A DNA stretch of 64,000 nt. Origin: Amphiduros pacificus (lineage: Eukaryota; Annelida; Polychaeta; Phyllodocida; Hesionidae). The stretch spans positions 11,154,001-11,218,000 of the forward strand of contig OX439002.1 of the NCBI GenBank assembly GCA_949316495.1, read 5' to 3'. The number at the start of each line of letters is the position of its first letter. The first letter of the stretch is position 1. Shown piece by piece: positions 33,488 through 46,188 of this stretch. The notes beneath the pieces are model-generated. The model saw nothing but the letters and a program-made list of their open reading frames with translations, did no database searches and was not told where the DNA came from. Position numbers and translations under genes: made by a program.

Positions 33488-36400
33488 TTATTGTTCATTA
33501 GATAATGGACACATTTCTAGTTCAATTTCCTGCTCTAGATTTGAATCATTCAAATCAGATGAGTTTTTTTTCATTTTCCACAGTATAATGAGCATGACAG
33601 AGGCCAGTATAAAACAGACTCCTGCCAGGTAAAACGATGAGGAATATGCACCACTTCTGTCAAAAAGCATACCTACAACACAAAGTACATGCAATTGTAA
33701 TTGTTGTATTGGAAATAGATAATTTCAAATAATATTTGAACTATCAAATTATTTCTGTACCTGCTATTGGACCTCCTCCCATAATGAAAACAGCAGTGAC
33801 AGTGTACTGGTAACCATAGCCAACCCCCATCAAGTCCACACCAAGTGCTTCAGATATCAACTGCGGCATGAGCGGGCCATAGGACCCAGACAGTACTCCA
33901 AACAATCCTGCATATGTCAATATCCAAAAGTGTATCTCAACCATAGGCACCAAGACTGTCACAATTCCAAGCGTCAGGATAGGCCAGAAGTACAGATTAC
34001 ATGTTGAAATCCAAGGTATTTGATTTAGTGCTCCCCATATCATACGCCCTATCGTGCTGGCAATACCACTGATGGACACAGACAAAGCAGCATCAGACTT
34101 GGTATACCCAAGATGTCGGACATAGTTTCCGAGATGTATATTGATTACAGTCATTGAAAACCAAGATATACATGCATGAATGTTCAATACCAAATAGGAT
34201 TTGTTTTTAAAGATATGAAAATAAAAAGGAATCCTATCATCTTTGGCATTTGAATTACATACTTCAATGGGTTTAAACAATGCACCCACAACAGTGAGAT
34301 TTAAACATATCCCTGCAATGATGAGCAAGGCTCCTCTCCATCCATATGTGGATTCCAGGTAGTAAATGAGGGAAGGAAATATAAAAGGTCCTAGTCCGAT
34401 TCCAGCCGACGATATTCCAAATGCAGCAGATCTATATTTCTTAAAGTAGAGGCCAACAATTGCTAGATTCGGAAGAGCATGTAGACCTAGACCACTGCCT
34501 AAATAACCAAAAATAAAAGAAAAAAAATTAAAATGGTAATTGGTTGATTTTGGGTGAAAACCTTTGGTCTTAAATTCAGTGTTTCATAACTTACAATAAC
34601 CTTACATTGAATGGTATTTCTGCCCAAGTCTTAGAGGATTTGCATAAAATCAGAATGGTTTGTGATCCAGTCTGGGAAAAATGGAATTTAATGGTGTCCC
34701 ACAGAATACTATTTAATCCTGTTTTCAACTGTGACAATGCCTTGTAGTTTGCAAATATTATGAACAATGGAGCAACAGGGTGCAAAAGATTTGAGTGTTC
34801 CATCACTCAATCACAGTTTTTTTTCTTATTTCTCTCTGTAAATACTCTCATAACGTCATATTCAAATATGAGAAATACAACGGCCTAAATAGGGGTTGAG
34901 AATAGGGATCACTTTATGTCATGTAACAATCTTTCCCACAGGCATTTTATATGATTATATTCACTTTCTACTTCTAGTCCTTCAAGTTAACATACATTGT
35001 TCAATGTTCCGTGGCGCAGTGAATTCGTGTGCCAGCTTACTAACACAAGTTCCTCTGTGTGATCCAAAGGTCGTGGGTTTGATGTGAAATATTGGGATAT
35101 TTCATCTTGCCGTGCGATCAATGTTCTTAAATAATTCAGTACGAATAGCTAATTGCTATCAATCAGGTTACCCGTGAGTGCTTGTCCATTGATAATTTAA
35201 TTTAGGATGTTTCTGGACAATAGATATGTTCAAGGCCTTTTTACTATAAATTTCCACTATTCTTTTTTTCAATGAATGGAAAGGGATATTGGGATAAAGG
35301 AATTTATCATAGTAAGTGACTTATCTGAATTATCATTCAAATAAATTGCTAGAATACTTATATTGAATTTCTGTCCACTCAATGATGATGGTCTTTTACA
35401 TCCTTCTTCTTAGGATACCCATATTTAACCGCCTCCCTAATCCATAGTCTTTCAGTGAAAACCAAATCGAAGCTTACCTTATTTTAGGGTGATGTCATAA
35501 TTCACCTGTGATGGCGAGGTAGAGTGACATGCTAACTTTACCAGTTATGAGAGACTTTGGTTGTTTCTGGCAGGAGTCTTGACATACTTGCTCTGGGACA
35601 TCATGTCCAGTCATGCATGATAATCATGCCCCACCAAACTATTATACACTCACAATTGACCAATCTCGGGTCACGACCTGCAATCAATTGGCTAACCGAT
35701 ATGCAATAGGAATCTGTGTGAAAGGTCATCTATTCTGTCACCGATCACTTCTCAGTTATGGAAATAAGGATACGGACTTTTCCTCAATTGTAATGCTGAG
35801 AATCTAGTTTGAAGGAATACATAGAATATTGATGACTTTATTGCCTCATTATGCCTCATGTGTTCCGAAGAAGACTCCGCATGAAAATAATGGCATAGAT
35901 ATATGTCACTGGGCAGATGAGGTTGACAACAAACCTAGAATTTTGGTCGTGGACGAAATCTTTGAATAACTTCTTTTATGGATTCACATCATAAAAACTT
36001 AATATTGGTTCGTGTCAAAGTAACTCACCTGTTATTATACCAAATGTGAAATATAAATGGTAGACATTTTTTGCCTGTGAGCTGAGTACCAAACCCAGGC
36101 AGCTGAGACATCCCCCTATCATCGCCACAGGGCGACAACCAAATCTCTGCGACAAGATGCCAGATAACATTGCTGCAAAGAAAGTCATTGTGTCATCCTA
36201 AACACATTATGTCATTTTTCTGTCAAAGCCTTTGTTATATTCATATAAATGATTCAAATATTTCAAACAGTATGTTTTTGAACTTCTTCAGTCCAGAATA
36301 ATATCCAATAATATCCAATAATATCAAATAATATGCAATTCATTTAAAATTTTAAATACTGTTTGTTTGGAGGTTTCAACATTGTTTCAATTATGCCATT

Positions 36401-36882
36401 ATAAGACATAGTTCTGGTGTAGAGCCTTGACCACAGGCCCAATGCATGTTTAAACTCCATGCCATTATTTCCACGTCCACGCACATTGTTTACATTGTGA
36501 TTGTACCATTCAAACACTGTGGGAAGGAGCAAATTATTATTGGAGTCGGAAATTGACATGCATGCATTGGGCCTGTGCCTTGACATAGCCATAACACTAT
36601 GAAACATGGCTGTAGTAAACATATGTAATTATTATTATAATAAATAAGAAAATTAATTGGTGATGATTATTTATCATTTTACTCACAGATGAGACTGAAT
36701 GTAGAAATACACAGCGAGGAAATGAGGGCAACCTGAGCGCTCCCATTGTTAGGTATCCTGTCCATAAATAATATATGATAAATGCTTAGTGAGCTGAGAA
36801 TGCCATGGGATAATATGTTACCGGCGCATGACAATGTGGCTATTATCCAAGAGAATCCTGAATCCAGATGCTTGTTTTCCAT
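33488..36882 (-). CDS. SLC16 monocarboxylate-transporter-like protein, paralogue B
   Basis: A predicted 420-residue SLC16-family membrane transporter, substrate unknown. Coding exons on the minus strand are 36882-36687, 36172-36029, 34498-33761 and 33672-33488. Their sizes (196, 144, 738 and 185 bp) and phase-1 junctions match paralogue A except for a shorter last exon. The start MENKHLDSGFSWIIATLS carries the family signature DSGFSW; the second signature is YFKKYRSAAFGISSAG. The end reads EMCPLSNEQ. By eye, exons 1 and 3 are about 80% identical to paralogue A in protein, whereas exon 2 is 100% identical and nearly so in DNA. Intron 1 contains a foldback and intron 2 a SINE head fragment. The ATG lies about 290 bp from the duplicated block at 37171. 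Confidence 0.9.
35007..35085 (+). mobile_element. SINE head fragment (tRNA-like 5' end)
   Basis: CCGTGGCGCAGTGAATTCGT, GCCAGCTTACTAACACAAG and GTGATCCAAAGGTCGTGGGT match the head of the SINE at 7881-9146. The body and tail are missing. It lies in intron 2 of transporter B. Confidence 0.7.
36424..36585. repeat. Foldback, copy 2
   Basis: ACCACAGGCCCAATGCATG (36430-36448) faces its inverse CATGCATTGGGCCTGTGCC (36561-36579). The outer arm is the one found in the hairpin at 15300-15475. The inner sequence differs and no long inner stem is visible. Confidence 0.65.
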
Positions 36883-37170
36883 ATTGTGTTAATGACGCTC
36901 GATGTAGGTTACAAGTTTCATCCTCTCCCCTCAACTGACACATCATAGAATAAAAATAATGGTAAAGTTACACCGCATCGCACATATGGACATGGACAAG
37001 TGAGTGAAGTCACGTGAGTCCAGATGCAGCCAAATATAAATAATATATATCTTATCTGTTTTAAAATATGGACTCACAAAGCACTGAAACTGATTTCAGT
37101 ACATATTCTGAAGTTCAATATATTGATATCAATGCATGAATGTATATTTCATGCCTCTCACATGGTATAA

Positions 37171-37845
37171 TCAATTTCAATTTCTCCAAACTTCTAAAAC
37201 ATTCTTTTCAACAGTGAATATACAAAGCCATTTACTTTATATCAAACTTTGTATAAGAAATAAATGAGCCTTGATTTCAATTTTCACCATCATATACTGG
37301 TTTATTAAGAAAATAATCACCAAAACTGAAAAATGTCACACTAATCAGTATTGTCAGGTAAGCTCAGATCTTTTTGTTAATGACTACATGTACTTTCAAT
37401 TATCAAGTCTTCAAAATTAGTTTTTGGTTTGTTGTATTTGTTGTCTTTAATTTATTTCTTCAGGTAAGCTCAAGCTTTTTTGTTGATGACAACTGGCAGT
37501 TCACAAGTTTTTAAAAATTAATTTGTACCCAAATCAAACAAGAATTACTATTATGAATCAGAGTATATTTCTGATATTTCTGTTGCCAAGCTGTAATGTA
37601 TTGTTTCACAGTCTTTCATTTAATATTATAGAATTTCTTTATAAATGATAGAAATCTACATATTGAATAGCTGTCCTCTAGGTTGCATAATGGATATGCC
37701 TCATTTCATGTCTGCAGTGAGTTTATAGAGGCCACCTATAAACCATTGTGTTGTGCAAGCATTACGCGATATAAAGTACAGTAATACTGATCTGTGATTG
37801 GCTCGAGAAACTAGGCCATATTTTAAATGTGTATTGACTTCATAT
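37171..37845. repeat. Duplicated block, copy 2 (shared with 24950-25640)
   Basis: It aligns with copy 1 in direct orientation. The best-conserved part is ATAAACCATTGTGTTGTGCA and GATATAAAGTACAG at its right end. It starts about 290 bp 5' of the ATG of transporter B, so it may contain promoter or 5' UTR sequence of the transporter pair. That is inference. Confidence 0.75.
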
Positions 37846-37937
37846 TGACCCCACTCGAGCTCACTCCCAACAATACAGTACAGTTTGTGAGTAAATCTGC
37901 CTCATATGACATTTGTGGTCAGTGAGAGTTTCATGGT

Positions 37938-38469
37938 CAGGCCTGGAAGAGCTCTGAACCGTTCTGGACTGAAATCTGGATGGTATGACATACCAGTGTT
38001 CTATATCAGATCTGAACCAATCTGGATGATTCTGTTATTAAACGAGTTATATACTTCTCACAAAAGGCATAAAAATCTTCACATACTTGTACAGAGTGTA
38101 ACAGTGTCTTGTTAATGAGAGTATAAATTTAATGATAAATTTTATGATAAATATATAACATTTTCATGGTAATATCTGTGCACCCAAGTCTGGAATTACT
38201 GCTCGCTATGCAATCTTAAACTGGGGCACATTCCTCTGTTAAAGTTGGGCAAAAATCTCGTTAAATTTAGTTTCAGATGATCATATACTTATAATATATG
38301 TAACTGATAAACATGCTATTTTCTTTAAAATTTGGGTATGATAGATGATATATAAAGATTATAGATGCAATCTGGAGTCCAGCTCTGTTGTGAGCGTCCA
38401 GAATGACGTGATCTGTCCAGATTGGTTCAGATGTACTGCCCAGAACGGTTCAGAGTTCTCTCACGCCTG
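37938..38469. mobile_element. 532-bp TIR element
   Basis: The ends CAGGCCTGGAAGAGCTCTGA and, inverted, CAGGCGTGAGAGAACTCTGA share CTCTGAACCGTTCTGG and ATCTGAACCAATCTGGA-type blocks. A one-ended relative is at 15755-15945. No clear target duplication could be identified. Confidence 0.65.
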
Positions 38470-38589
38470 ATTACGAGCTTGTAGTTCATTTAATATTTGA
38501 TATTTGACTTTTTTTTTTAAATATGCCTACAAGTATATATCCCTATACACTGATAGGATATTGGTCAAACCAGGATATAAAAGGATATA

Positions 38590-38796
38590 TTGTTATATGA
38601 TGATTTTATCATATGCTAGTTACAAAACAAGCTGGCTGGACTTTATCTCTAACCATGCCTTGTTATCAGCAATGTATCACGCCAAGCTATCAGCAAGGCG
38701 AGAATGTGACGAGTAAATGATCAGTTTGGAGTTTGCCAAGAAAGCATGTAGTCGTGTTATACTTCCCTCCAAACACCGGCCTGTCATCATTTCACA
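38590..38796 (+). repeat. Left LTR of the Ty3/Gypsy-like element
   Basis: Begins TGTTATATGATG and ends CATCATTTCACA (TG...CA). It is matched by the right LTR at 46006-46188. Confidence 0.88.
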
Positions 38797-41700
38797 TGGT
38801 GGAGAAGCCAACAAGATCCGGCACAGGTGAAAAAGAAAGATGGCACAGAATAACGGAGCAGGGAGAGATACACCATGCGTGAGACCTGAGGCATTCCTGC
38901 CCCAAAGGTTTGATGGCTCGAGGAAAAACCTTGTCAGCAGCCATTGGGCATCTTATGAATATTATTGTGAAATGCACACATTAAATGAAGGTGAGCAGAA
39001 AGGGTCAACGCAACATGGAAAGGTAGAGCAGGAGTCAAAGCTGTGGACATCGCTTTTCCGAACAAAGCCACAGCCAAAGTCGCAGCGTATCACGGGGTAG
39101 ATCGGCAACACCTGGAAAGACCAAGGACTCATGCTGGCACTGTGGTAAGAGTGGCCATAGCTGGCACAATTGTTTTGCTCTTGAGGATGAACTCAAGGCT
39201 AAACATTTTTAGCCCGTCCAATGGAACGCACCCGCCAGAGGACAGTAAAAGGCTCACAGACCAAGTAAAAGTTATAAATGAACAGCCACAAGAAACAACA
39301 GCAAAAATTACCACCACAGACTTTAAAGATATTCCTTTGTCAAAAAGATGTATGGTAAGTGGTACCTTAAAGAACAGGCAGAAAGTAACAATGCTCATAG
39401 ATAGTGGGGCCACAAGATCTTTAATTTCAAAAAGTTGCATCAACAATTCTAATTTCAAAAAGTTGCATCAACAATTCTATTTACCGTCAGTTAGACAAGC
39501 TGTCAGTTCCATCAATACAGTTTGAATGTGCTGATGGTAATCACATCAAGGGCGAATATGCAATCAAATTGCCAGTTGTCATACAGGGAACTGAACTAAA
39601 TATAACATTCATAACAGTACCCTCCCTTGGGAGTATTGATATGATTGTTGGGTCAAAGACTCTTCAGGAACTAAATGCAAATATTGATTTTGAACACAAT
39701 ATCCTAAGTTTTAAATCTAAATCAGTTGTTTTGAAATCAAACAAAAAGTACAAATTATTACCAGGGGAAACAAAAGACATTACATTATGTGGAAAATTAC
39801 CACCATTTATTAGAAATTGTGATGTATTGATTAGAAGCACAGGATTCCTGAAAAATCTGACTAGTTCAGACATATTAGCAAGGGCACATAAAGGAAAAAT
39901 TGTCATCAAGGTTAGCAATAATGCAAGGAAAATTGTCACCATTAAGCCATTAAGTCATTGCATATTTGGACCTTAAAAGCACACAATACACCTACAGTGA
40001 AGTTTCCAAAGTGCATATCGGTAAAGATCAAACACTCATGTATGCACAAGCAGGGGCTATCAGACCCTTCAAGCTTTGCGGAGAGGGAGCCAGTTTTACG
40101 ACCATAGATAACTGCAGATGTGCTATCAGTGATGATCTGTACAAGCATAATGTGCAGAAATATCAACATTTAGACCCAAATGACCCAAAGCTGAAAATGA
40201 GACCCAAAGCTATATTAAAACAAGATGTAAAAATTGGGGATGAGATTCTGACACCAAAAATGAGAGAAAAATGTTTTGACCTGTTGGCAGAAATGAAAGA
40301 AGCCTTTAGCCTTTATGGAGAGATTGGTACTTGTCCAGATATAGAAGTAAAAATTGAACTTGAAGATGACACATCATTTATGTTAAGACCATACACTATT
40401 GCACCCAACCACCGTGCTACTATTGATAAGGAGATGCACAAATTATGTAAGCTTGGTATATTAGAGAAGGGGATGACTGATTACACCAGCCCAGTAATGT
40501 TACTCAATAAGCCAGGATCCACAGAAAAACGGTGTGTGATTGACATGAGAGTATTAAATAGCAGAATTAGAAATAAAAATCTAGCAGTACCTCTTGTAAA
40601 ACATGTGTTACAAACAATTGGAAATTCTAAGGCAACAATATTCTCAAAGTTAGATCTTAAATAAGCTTTCTTTAGTTTAGTACTAGATAAAGAAAGTCAG
40701 AAATATTGTGGGGTTAGTACATACCCAGGAGGCGACAGTTACTATCTAAAACGCCTAGGAATGGGATTGAATGTGAGTCCTAGCATATGGCAAGACACCA
40801 TCAACACTTTTCTTAGTGAAATCCCAAGTCACAGGGAATTTTGTGAAGCAATAGCAGATGATGTCATTATCTATTCAAAGACCATTGATGAACATTTTAG
40901 GCACCTTAGATTAGTCCTTGACCTTTTAAGTAAAAAGGGATTAAAGGTTGCACCCAGAAAAACAGATCTCTTTAAAAACAAAACAACTTACATGGGACAT
41001 GAGATCTTAATGCACAATGGGGTTCCTAGCATTACACCAATGGGAGACAAAACACTAGCTATAAAGAAAATGCCACCACCAAGAACGGCAACAGAAGTGA
41101 AACGGTTTGCAGGAGCAGTGAATTATCTTTCAATGTATGTTCCAAGATTACAAACGCTTTTAGGCCCAATTTATAAATTAACCAAGAAACATCAGAAATT
41201 TGTATGGAATGAAGAGCATCAAGAAAACTTTGACAATATCAAGCAATTGTATTGTGACACTTCAAAGAAGGCAACAGGGTCCTCCTTGTGGCAAGAACAA
41301 GATGGTAAATTAAGACTCTTATCTTTCCATTCCAAGGTCCTACCAGTTTCGGCAAATCATTATTCAGTATTTGAACTGGAATTAACAGGAATTTTAATTA
41401 ACATTTTGGCTCACAAGCACATCTTGAACGGAACATATTTTGAATGCTTCACAGACCATTCGGCACTGGTTCAGATCTTTAATTCAAAGAGGGAACCAGC
41501 CACAATGCGAATAAAAAGATTATTGGAAAAACTTTCAGATTTCACTTTTAAGCTAGGTTACATGAAAGGAAAAGAATTGATAGTGACCGACTGGTTGAGT
41601 CGCAGCCCAATTGAGGGAGATGACCCACATTACTTGGAACCACTATCATTTATGAACCAAGAACATCAGGTAAGTGACAACTTTGATATACTGATGCCTG

Positions 41701-43849
41701 TTACAGATAGAGCAGTAACAAGATCTTATGCCAGAAAGAACAAAATTACAGTACCAGAGATAGGACAGACACTGCCAGTGGCTAGTAGGACAAGAAGTAA
41801 GTCACCAATGACTACTACACCACAGAGACCATCTCAGGAGGTAAGCACTCACATCCCAGATCCTATCCCAATTGCAGTGACGAATGCTGTCAACCCATAT
41901 AATGCCAATGAAGAACGCCCCAGACCTACAGTGACACGGCCTATGAGACAAACATTAATTGATAAATACAGCAAGGATCCCGCAGAGGTAAGAATAAGAT
42001 CCCTACTACCTTTAGAACAAGAAGAAGTAACAACAGAAATTGAAAATCCACCAGAAAGACTTTTCAGACAAAGAAAACAATTGATACCAGAGGTAAGTGA
42101 AGATCAAATTTTAAGAAGTAGGGTTCCCAAACAAAAATAAATCGATAAAATGCTATCAATTATTAAAAGAAGTGTACTATCTGACTACCACCTGCCAATT
42201 GAGTCCAGAGAAATTAGAGATGCACAAATGAACTCCCCGGACTTCAAGGACATCTACACATATTTAAAGACAGGTAGGTTACCTTCAAAAGCTAAAGATC
42301 AAAGAAGCATTTTAGTCAAAGCTGAAGATTACACATTAGTGAAGGATATTTTGTTTAGAACACATCCAACACCAGACAAGACAGATTGCAAGATCGCACT
42401 CTGTATTCCAGATGAGTTCAGTAAGGCCATTATCAAATTATATCATGATGGACTTACATCTGCACATCAGGGAATCCTGAGACTTTACCAGACAATCAGA
42501 CAGAAGTACTATATACCTCGATTGTACAACAAGCTTATAGCATATATTAGATCATGTCAAGTTTGCCAATCTATGAAGCGAAAGTACAATCAGGAAGTAG
42601 ATTTCAATCTCAGAATTCCAGTAAGTTACAAACCTTTCCAGGAGTTACATATGGATGTGAAACATATGATACCTTCAAATAGGGGTTTCCAATATCTACT
42701 TGTCATTGTTTGTCCTATGTCAAGATATCTCAAGTGTTACCCAATGAAAACTAGATCGGCTACCACTGTGGCTGAGATTTTCTTAAGGAAGATAATCTTC
42801 AGGACAGGTAGACCACAGAGAATCATTATGGATGAAGATAGTTGTTTTCTTAACGACATTTTACATCACATCCACAGAACACTGAAGATAAAACAGGTTT
42901 TTATTTCACCAAAGCAATGTGAGTGAGAGGTTTTGTGGTACAATTGCCACATTTATCACCTCACATTTGACTGACAATGGAGCAGATTGGGACCTATTTG
43001 TAGAAGCATGTGAATATGCTTACAACACCTATGCAATGCCTTCATTAGATTCACTGTCACCTTTTGAATTAATGTATGGAAGACAACTAGATGACCTTAC
43101 AGGACTAAAATTTGACCATTTGGAAGGTGTCAATACAACATATCGAGACTATGCTGAAACATTACAGAAGAGAGGTAAGCAATTACAGAAAGTAGTACTG
43201 GGTCTACAAGAAAGGAATCAGAAGAAACAGGCTGAAAGTCAAAGTAAGAGGGTAAATGATAAGACCATTTGGAAGAAAGGTACTATTGTATACCTACTTT
43301 CACCTTCTAACACTACCCTTAACAACACCAACAGTGCAAAAATAAAAATGTCATATATTGGCCCTCTTGTCATAGCTGAAATGTTTGATAGAACGAACAC
43401 ATTGCATGTTGGAGGACCTAACAGGCAGAAGACTAACAGGTGTGTATAACATCAGACGTCTAAAAGAAGGGTTTATAAGAACAGACACAGGCAGCACAAG
43501 TAGAATTGAAGAAATAAAGGAAGAATTGAACAAACAGAACAACAATGCTATACCAGGTAAGGAATATGTAGAATCATTAAAATATGCAGTTGAGGATAAT
43601 AATATTCACTTACAGGAAGCAGTCAACATGTGCACCGAACCAACAGAAAGAGAGACATGGACAATCATAAGAGGTAGATATAAACAACAATCCATAGAAA
43701 TCCTTGTTGAAAACCCAAAGGAAAAATCAGACAGATTATGGATTCGGTTAGAACAACACCCATGGTGCATAGCTTTAGTTGATTTTATACTAAATAATGT
43801 AAGGATTTTTGGAAATGTGCAAAAATACAATAAGTAACTGAGCTTTAAG

Positions 43850-44235
43850 TTTCATGTGATGATATAAAGGACTATGAATTTGAATATGATTTGGACCGAT
43901 AGCTATAGGATAATAGTTAATAACATTTGACCACTGTGACACTCCTTTAATGAATTTATCATTTTGTAATGTGAACTTGGCTTGCCAGTCATTTGGTATG
44001 TAATCCATATTTACACAGGATGTTGCAAGTTACATAGCTTTAAAGCTATACTTTTACGAGTACCATTGTACATTGCATTCAAGGATAGATTCATGATTAT
44101 TTCAAACGAAATAACCAACACTTTGTTAGTGGATTACAACATAACAGTTTAACCATGGTATATCCACTCTAAGTGTCCGGATACAGCTACTTGTGTATGC
44201 TTAATAAGGATGTCATAAAACTCCATGAGAGATAC
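43850..44235. other. Tail region of the Ty3/Gypsy-like fossil, left part
   Basis: No recognised coding domain. AT-rich sequence between the integrase region and the solo LTR insertion. Confidence 0.4.
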
Positions 44236-44890
44236 TGTTACCCATGAATGGAGAGAGCATCCGTCGTTGGGGGACATGGACGGGGGATCGATACTCTACT
44301 CTCAACCTATTTTACTCGCTGGCTGTGAGGCGGGGCACGGAACCTAGCAACCCTATCTACCCATGTAAAGGTGTGAGGTAATAAGGACTGCAGACACAGG
44401 ATCTACACTGCACAATAGTTACCTTTTATTCGGTGCTGTAAGTCTTCCTTGTCTGGCTAGGCCGGCATGGCAATGAGCGAGGCATATGAACTACCCAAAT
44501 GCATGATACTTATGGAGTCCTAACAATACACAAAACACCCAAGTCTATGCAGCAACGATACTGAGAGTCGTAGATCTATCGTAGCAAGTGGTCTTCTTCT
44601 CCGGTCTCCAGGTTCTGCTCTCCGAGGATCCAACGGTTGCGGGCCTTTTTAAAGGATCACTCTGCGTCATGTGTGGGGCTTGCCTGCGTGGCTTCCTTAC
44701 GCGACACCAAATGGACACTTGCATGGGCTCGTCTGCCTGCACTTGATCTCTCAGTGTGGTGTGTTAAGGCGATGCATCAACCTGCACGCAACACACAATC
44801 TCTGTACATGACGTTCTGCCAGAGACCGTGATTGTCCATGATTGTCTATATATTCTCAAGAGTCTCTGGATGTACAATCCATATCCTACA
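44236..44890 (-). mobile_element. Solo LTR nested in the Ty3/Gypsy-like fossil
   Basis: On the plus strand it begins TGTTACCCATGAATGG and ends ATATCCTACA. It aligns along its length with 47166-47924. In minus orientation it has a TTTAAAAAGG TATA-like block and a GAATAAAAGG polyadenylation-like block in LTR order, so it is read as a minus-strand LTR. No internal region is attached. The flanks (GATAC, GTACT) do not give a clean duplication. It is younger than the element it sits in. Confidence 0.75.
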
Positions 44891-46005
44891 GTACTCAGTT
44901 AAAAACAGGTGAGCAGTAGGGTGCACTCTGTGACATTTCTCAGGAGGGGTCATTATGTGAACACACTTAATTTAAGTGTTTGAATATGTAATTTAGAATT
45001 TGAGAGTTTTTGGGAATACATGTTGGTTGTATTCAAAATTGTTATTATTTTACTATATAATTCCATAGTTCATGGAATAACCAATTTAAATAAAACTTAT
45101 TTTATCCACTTTTGTGGAATTAGTTAAGACTAGTTAGACTAGTTAGATGTAGTTATCAGACAACTAATTCAGAAACAACTAATTCAGAAAAACTAAATAT
45201 AAGTTCTTTGTACCAATCCATTCCTGATGTACCACTGCCAAAGCTTTCTTTGAATATGGACCAATATGATGATGTCCGATATGACACAAGTGAGATGGGG
45301 GTGGATCTTTCTAGGTTTAGTGCATAAATATGATCACGCTTACTGGTCCAAACAAGATAGATTGAAAGAACAGACAAGCTTTGAATATTGGTTTCAACAA
45401 AATAATTATGGATTCGGAATTTTATTTTTGTTAGCTATTTTGGGCACTTTTTCACTTTGTTAGCAACTTGCAGGAGATTGTTTTATAAACCAGTAAAAAC
45501 AACAGATTTCAATGTGCAACTTGGAGAAATTAATAAAGATCAGGATAATACAGGACCAATTGTTATAAATTAAAAATTGTGTTTATACGACCATATAGAT
45601 ATGGTAATAAATATATAAGATGTCATTTAGTCACTAATTTCTATGTTATTGTACATTGCTTAATCAAGAATAAATCACAAAGGTATAAATGAACATGACT
45701 ACAGTGATTAATGTATTCCATTTAGGCAGAACACTGAGAGTTCTTGCCAGTGGTGAAGTGCTAGTAACCTCTCCCACTTATACCAGGAGTTAATTTCCTA
45801 AATATATAATATATGTATGATTTTATTTGCTTTTACTGAGATCAGAGAAGATCTGAAATTTGTTTTATATGCCTTAAATCAGGGCATGTTATATGATTTA
45901 AGAATAATGTATTATTCTGTTGTATGATGTATTCTAAAGATTTTATTATTCAATGTAATTATAAATTAAATTTCATATGATAAAACCTTTATTTAAATCG
46001 GGGCA
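44891..46005. other. Tail region of the Ty3/Gypsy-like fossil, right part
   Basis: No recognised domain. A short open stretch near 45266-45463 ends in a hydrophobic segment. It cannot be assigned to any family. Confidence 0.35.
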
Positions 46006-46188
46006 TGTTATATGATGATTTTATCATATGGTAGTTACATAACAAGCTGGCTTGTTATCAGCAATGTATCACGCCACGCTATCAGCAAGGCGAGAATGTG
46101 ACGAAAAAATGATCAGTTTAGAGTTTGCCACGAAAGCATATAGTCGTGTTATACTTCCCTCCAAACACCGGCCTGTCATCATTTCACA
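46006..46188 (+). repeat. Right LTR of the Ty3/Gypsy-like element
   Basis: It has the same termini as the left LTR and is somewhat shorter. ATAT follows it and also precedes the left LTR. Confidence 0.88.

Larger units (their letters stand above)
38590..46188 (+). mobile_element. Ty3/Gypsy-like LTR retrotransposon fossil, broken
   Basis: The element is bounded by two LTRs (38590-38796 and 46006-46188) and a 4-bp ATAT duplication. A primer-binding-like TGGTGGAGAAGCC follows the left LTR. Parts seen in order: a gag remnant with a zinc-knuckle-like segment near 39.14 kb; a protease (LIDSGATRSLISK) near 39.4 kb; reverse transcriptase from about 40.3 to 41.0 kb; RNase H (FTDHSALVQIF) near 41.4 kb; an integrase zinc-binding region (SCQVCQSMKR) near 42.55 kb and core to about 43.2 kb. 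A 2-kb tail without recognised function leads to the right LTR. It carries about half a dozen breaks. The LTRs are about 95% alike outside one gap, so the insertion is fairly old but not ancient. A solo LTR of another family sits inside it. Confidence 0.9.

Noticed and set aside
45266-45463. An envelope-like gene in the LTR fossil
   Set aside because: Only one short hydrophobic segment is present, with no recognisable family features, so no such gene can be claimed.
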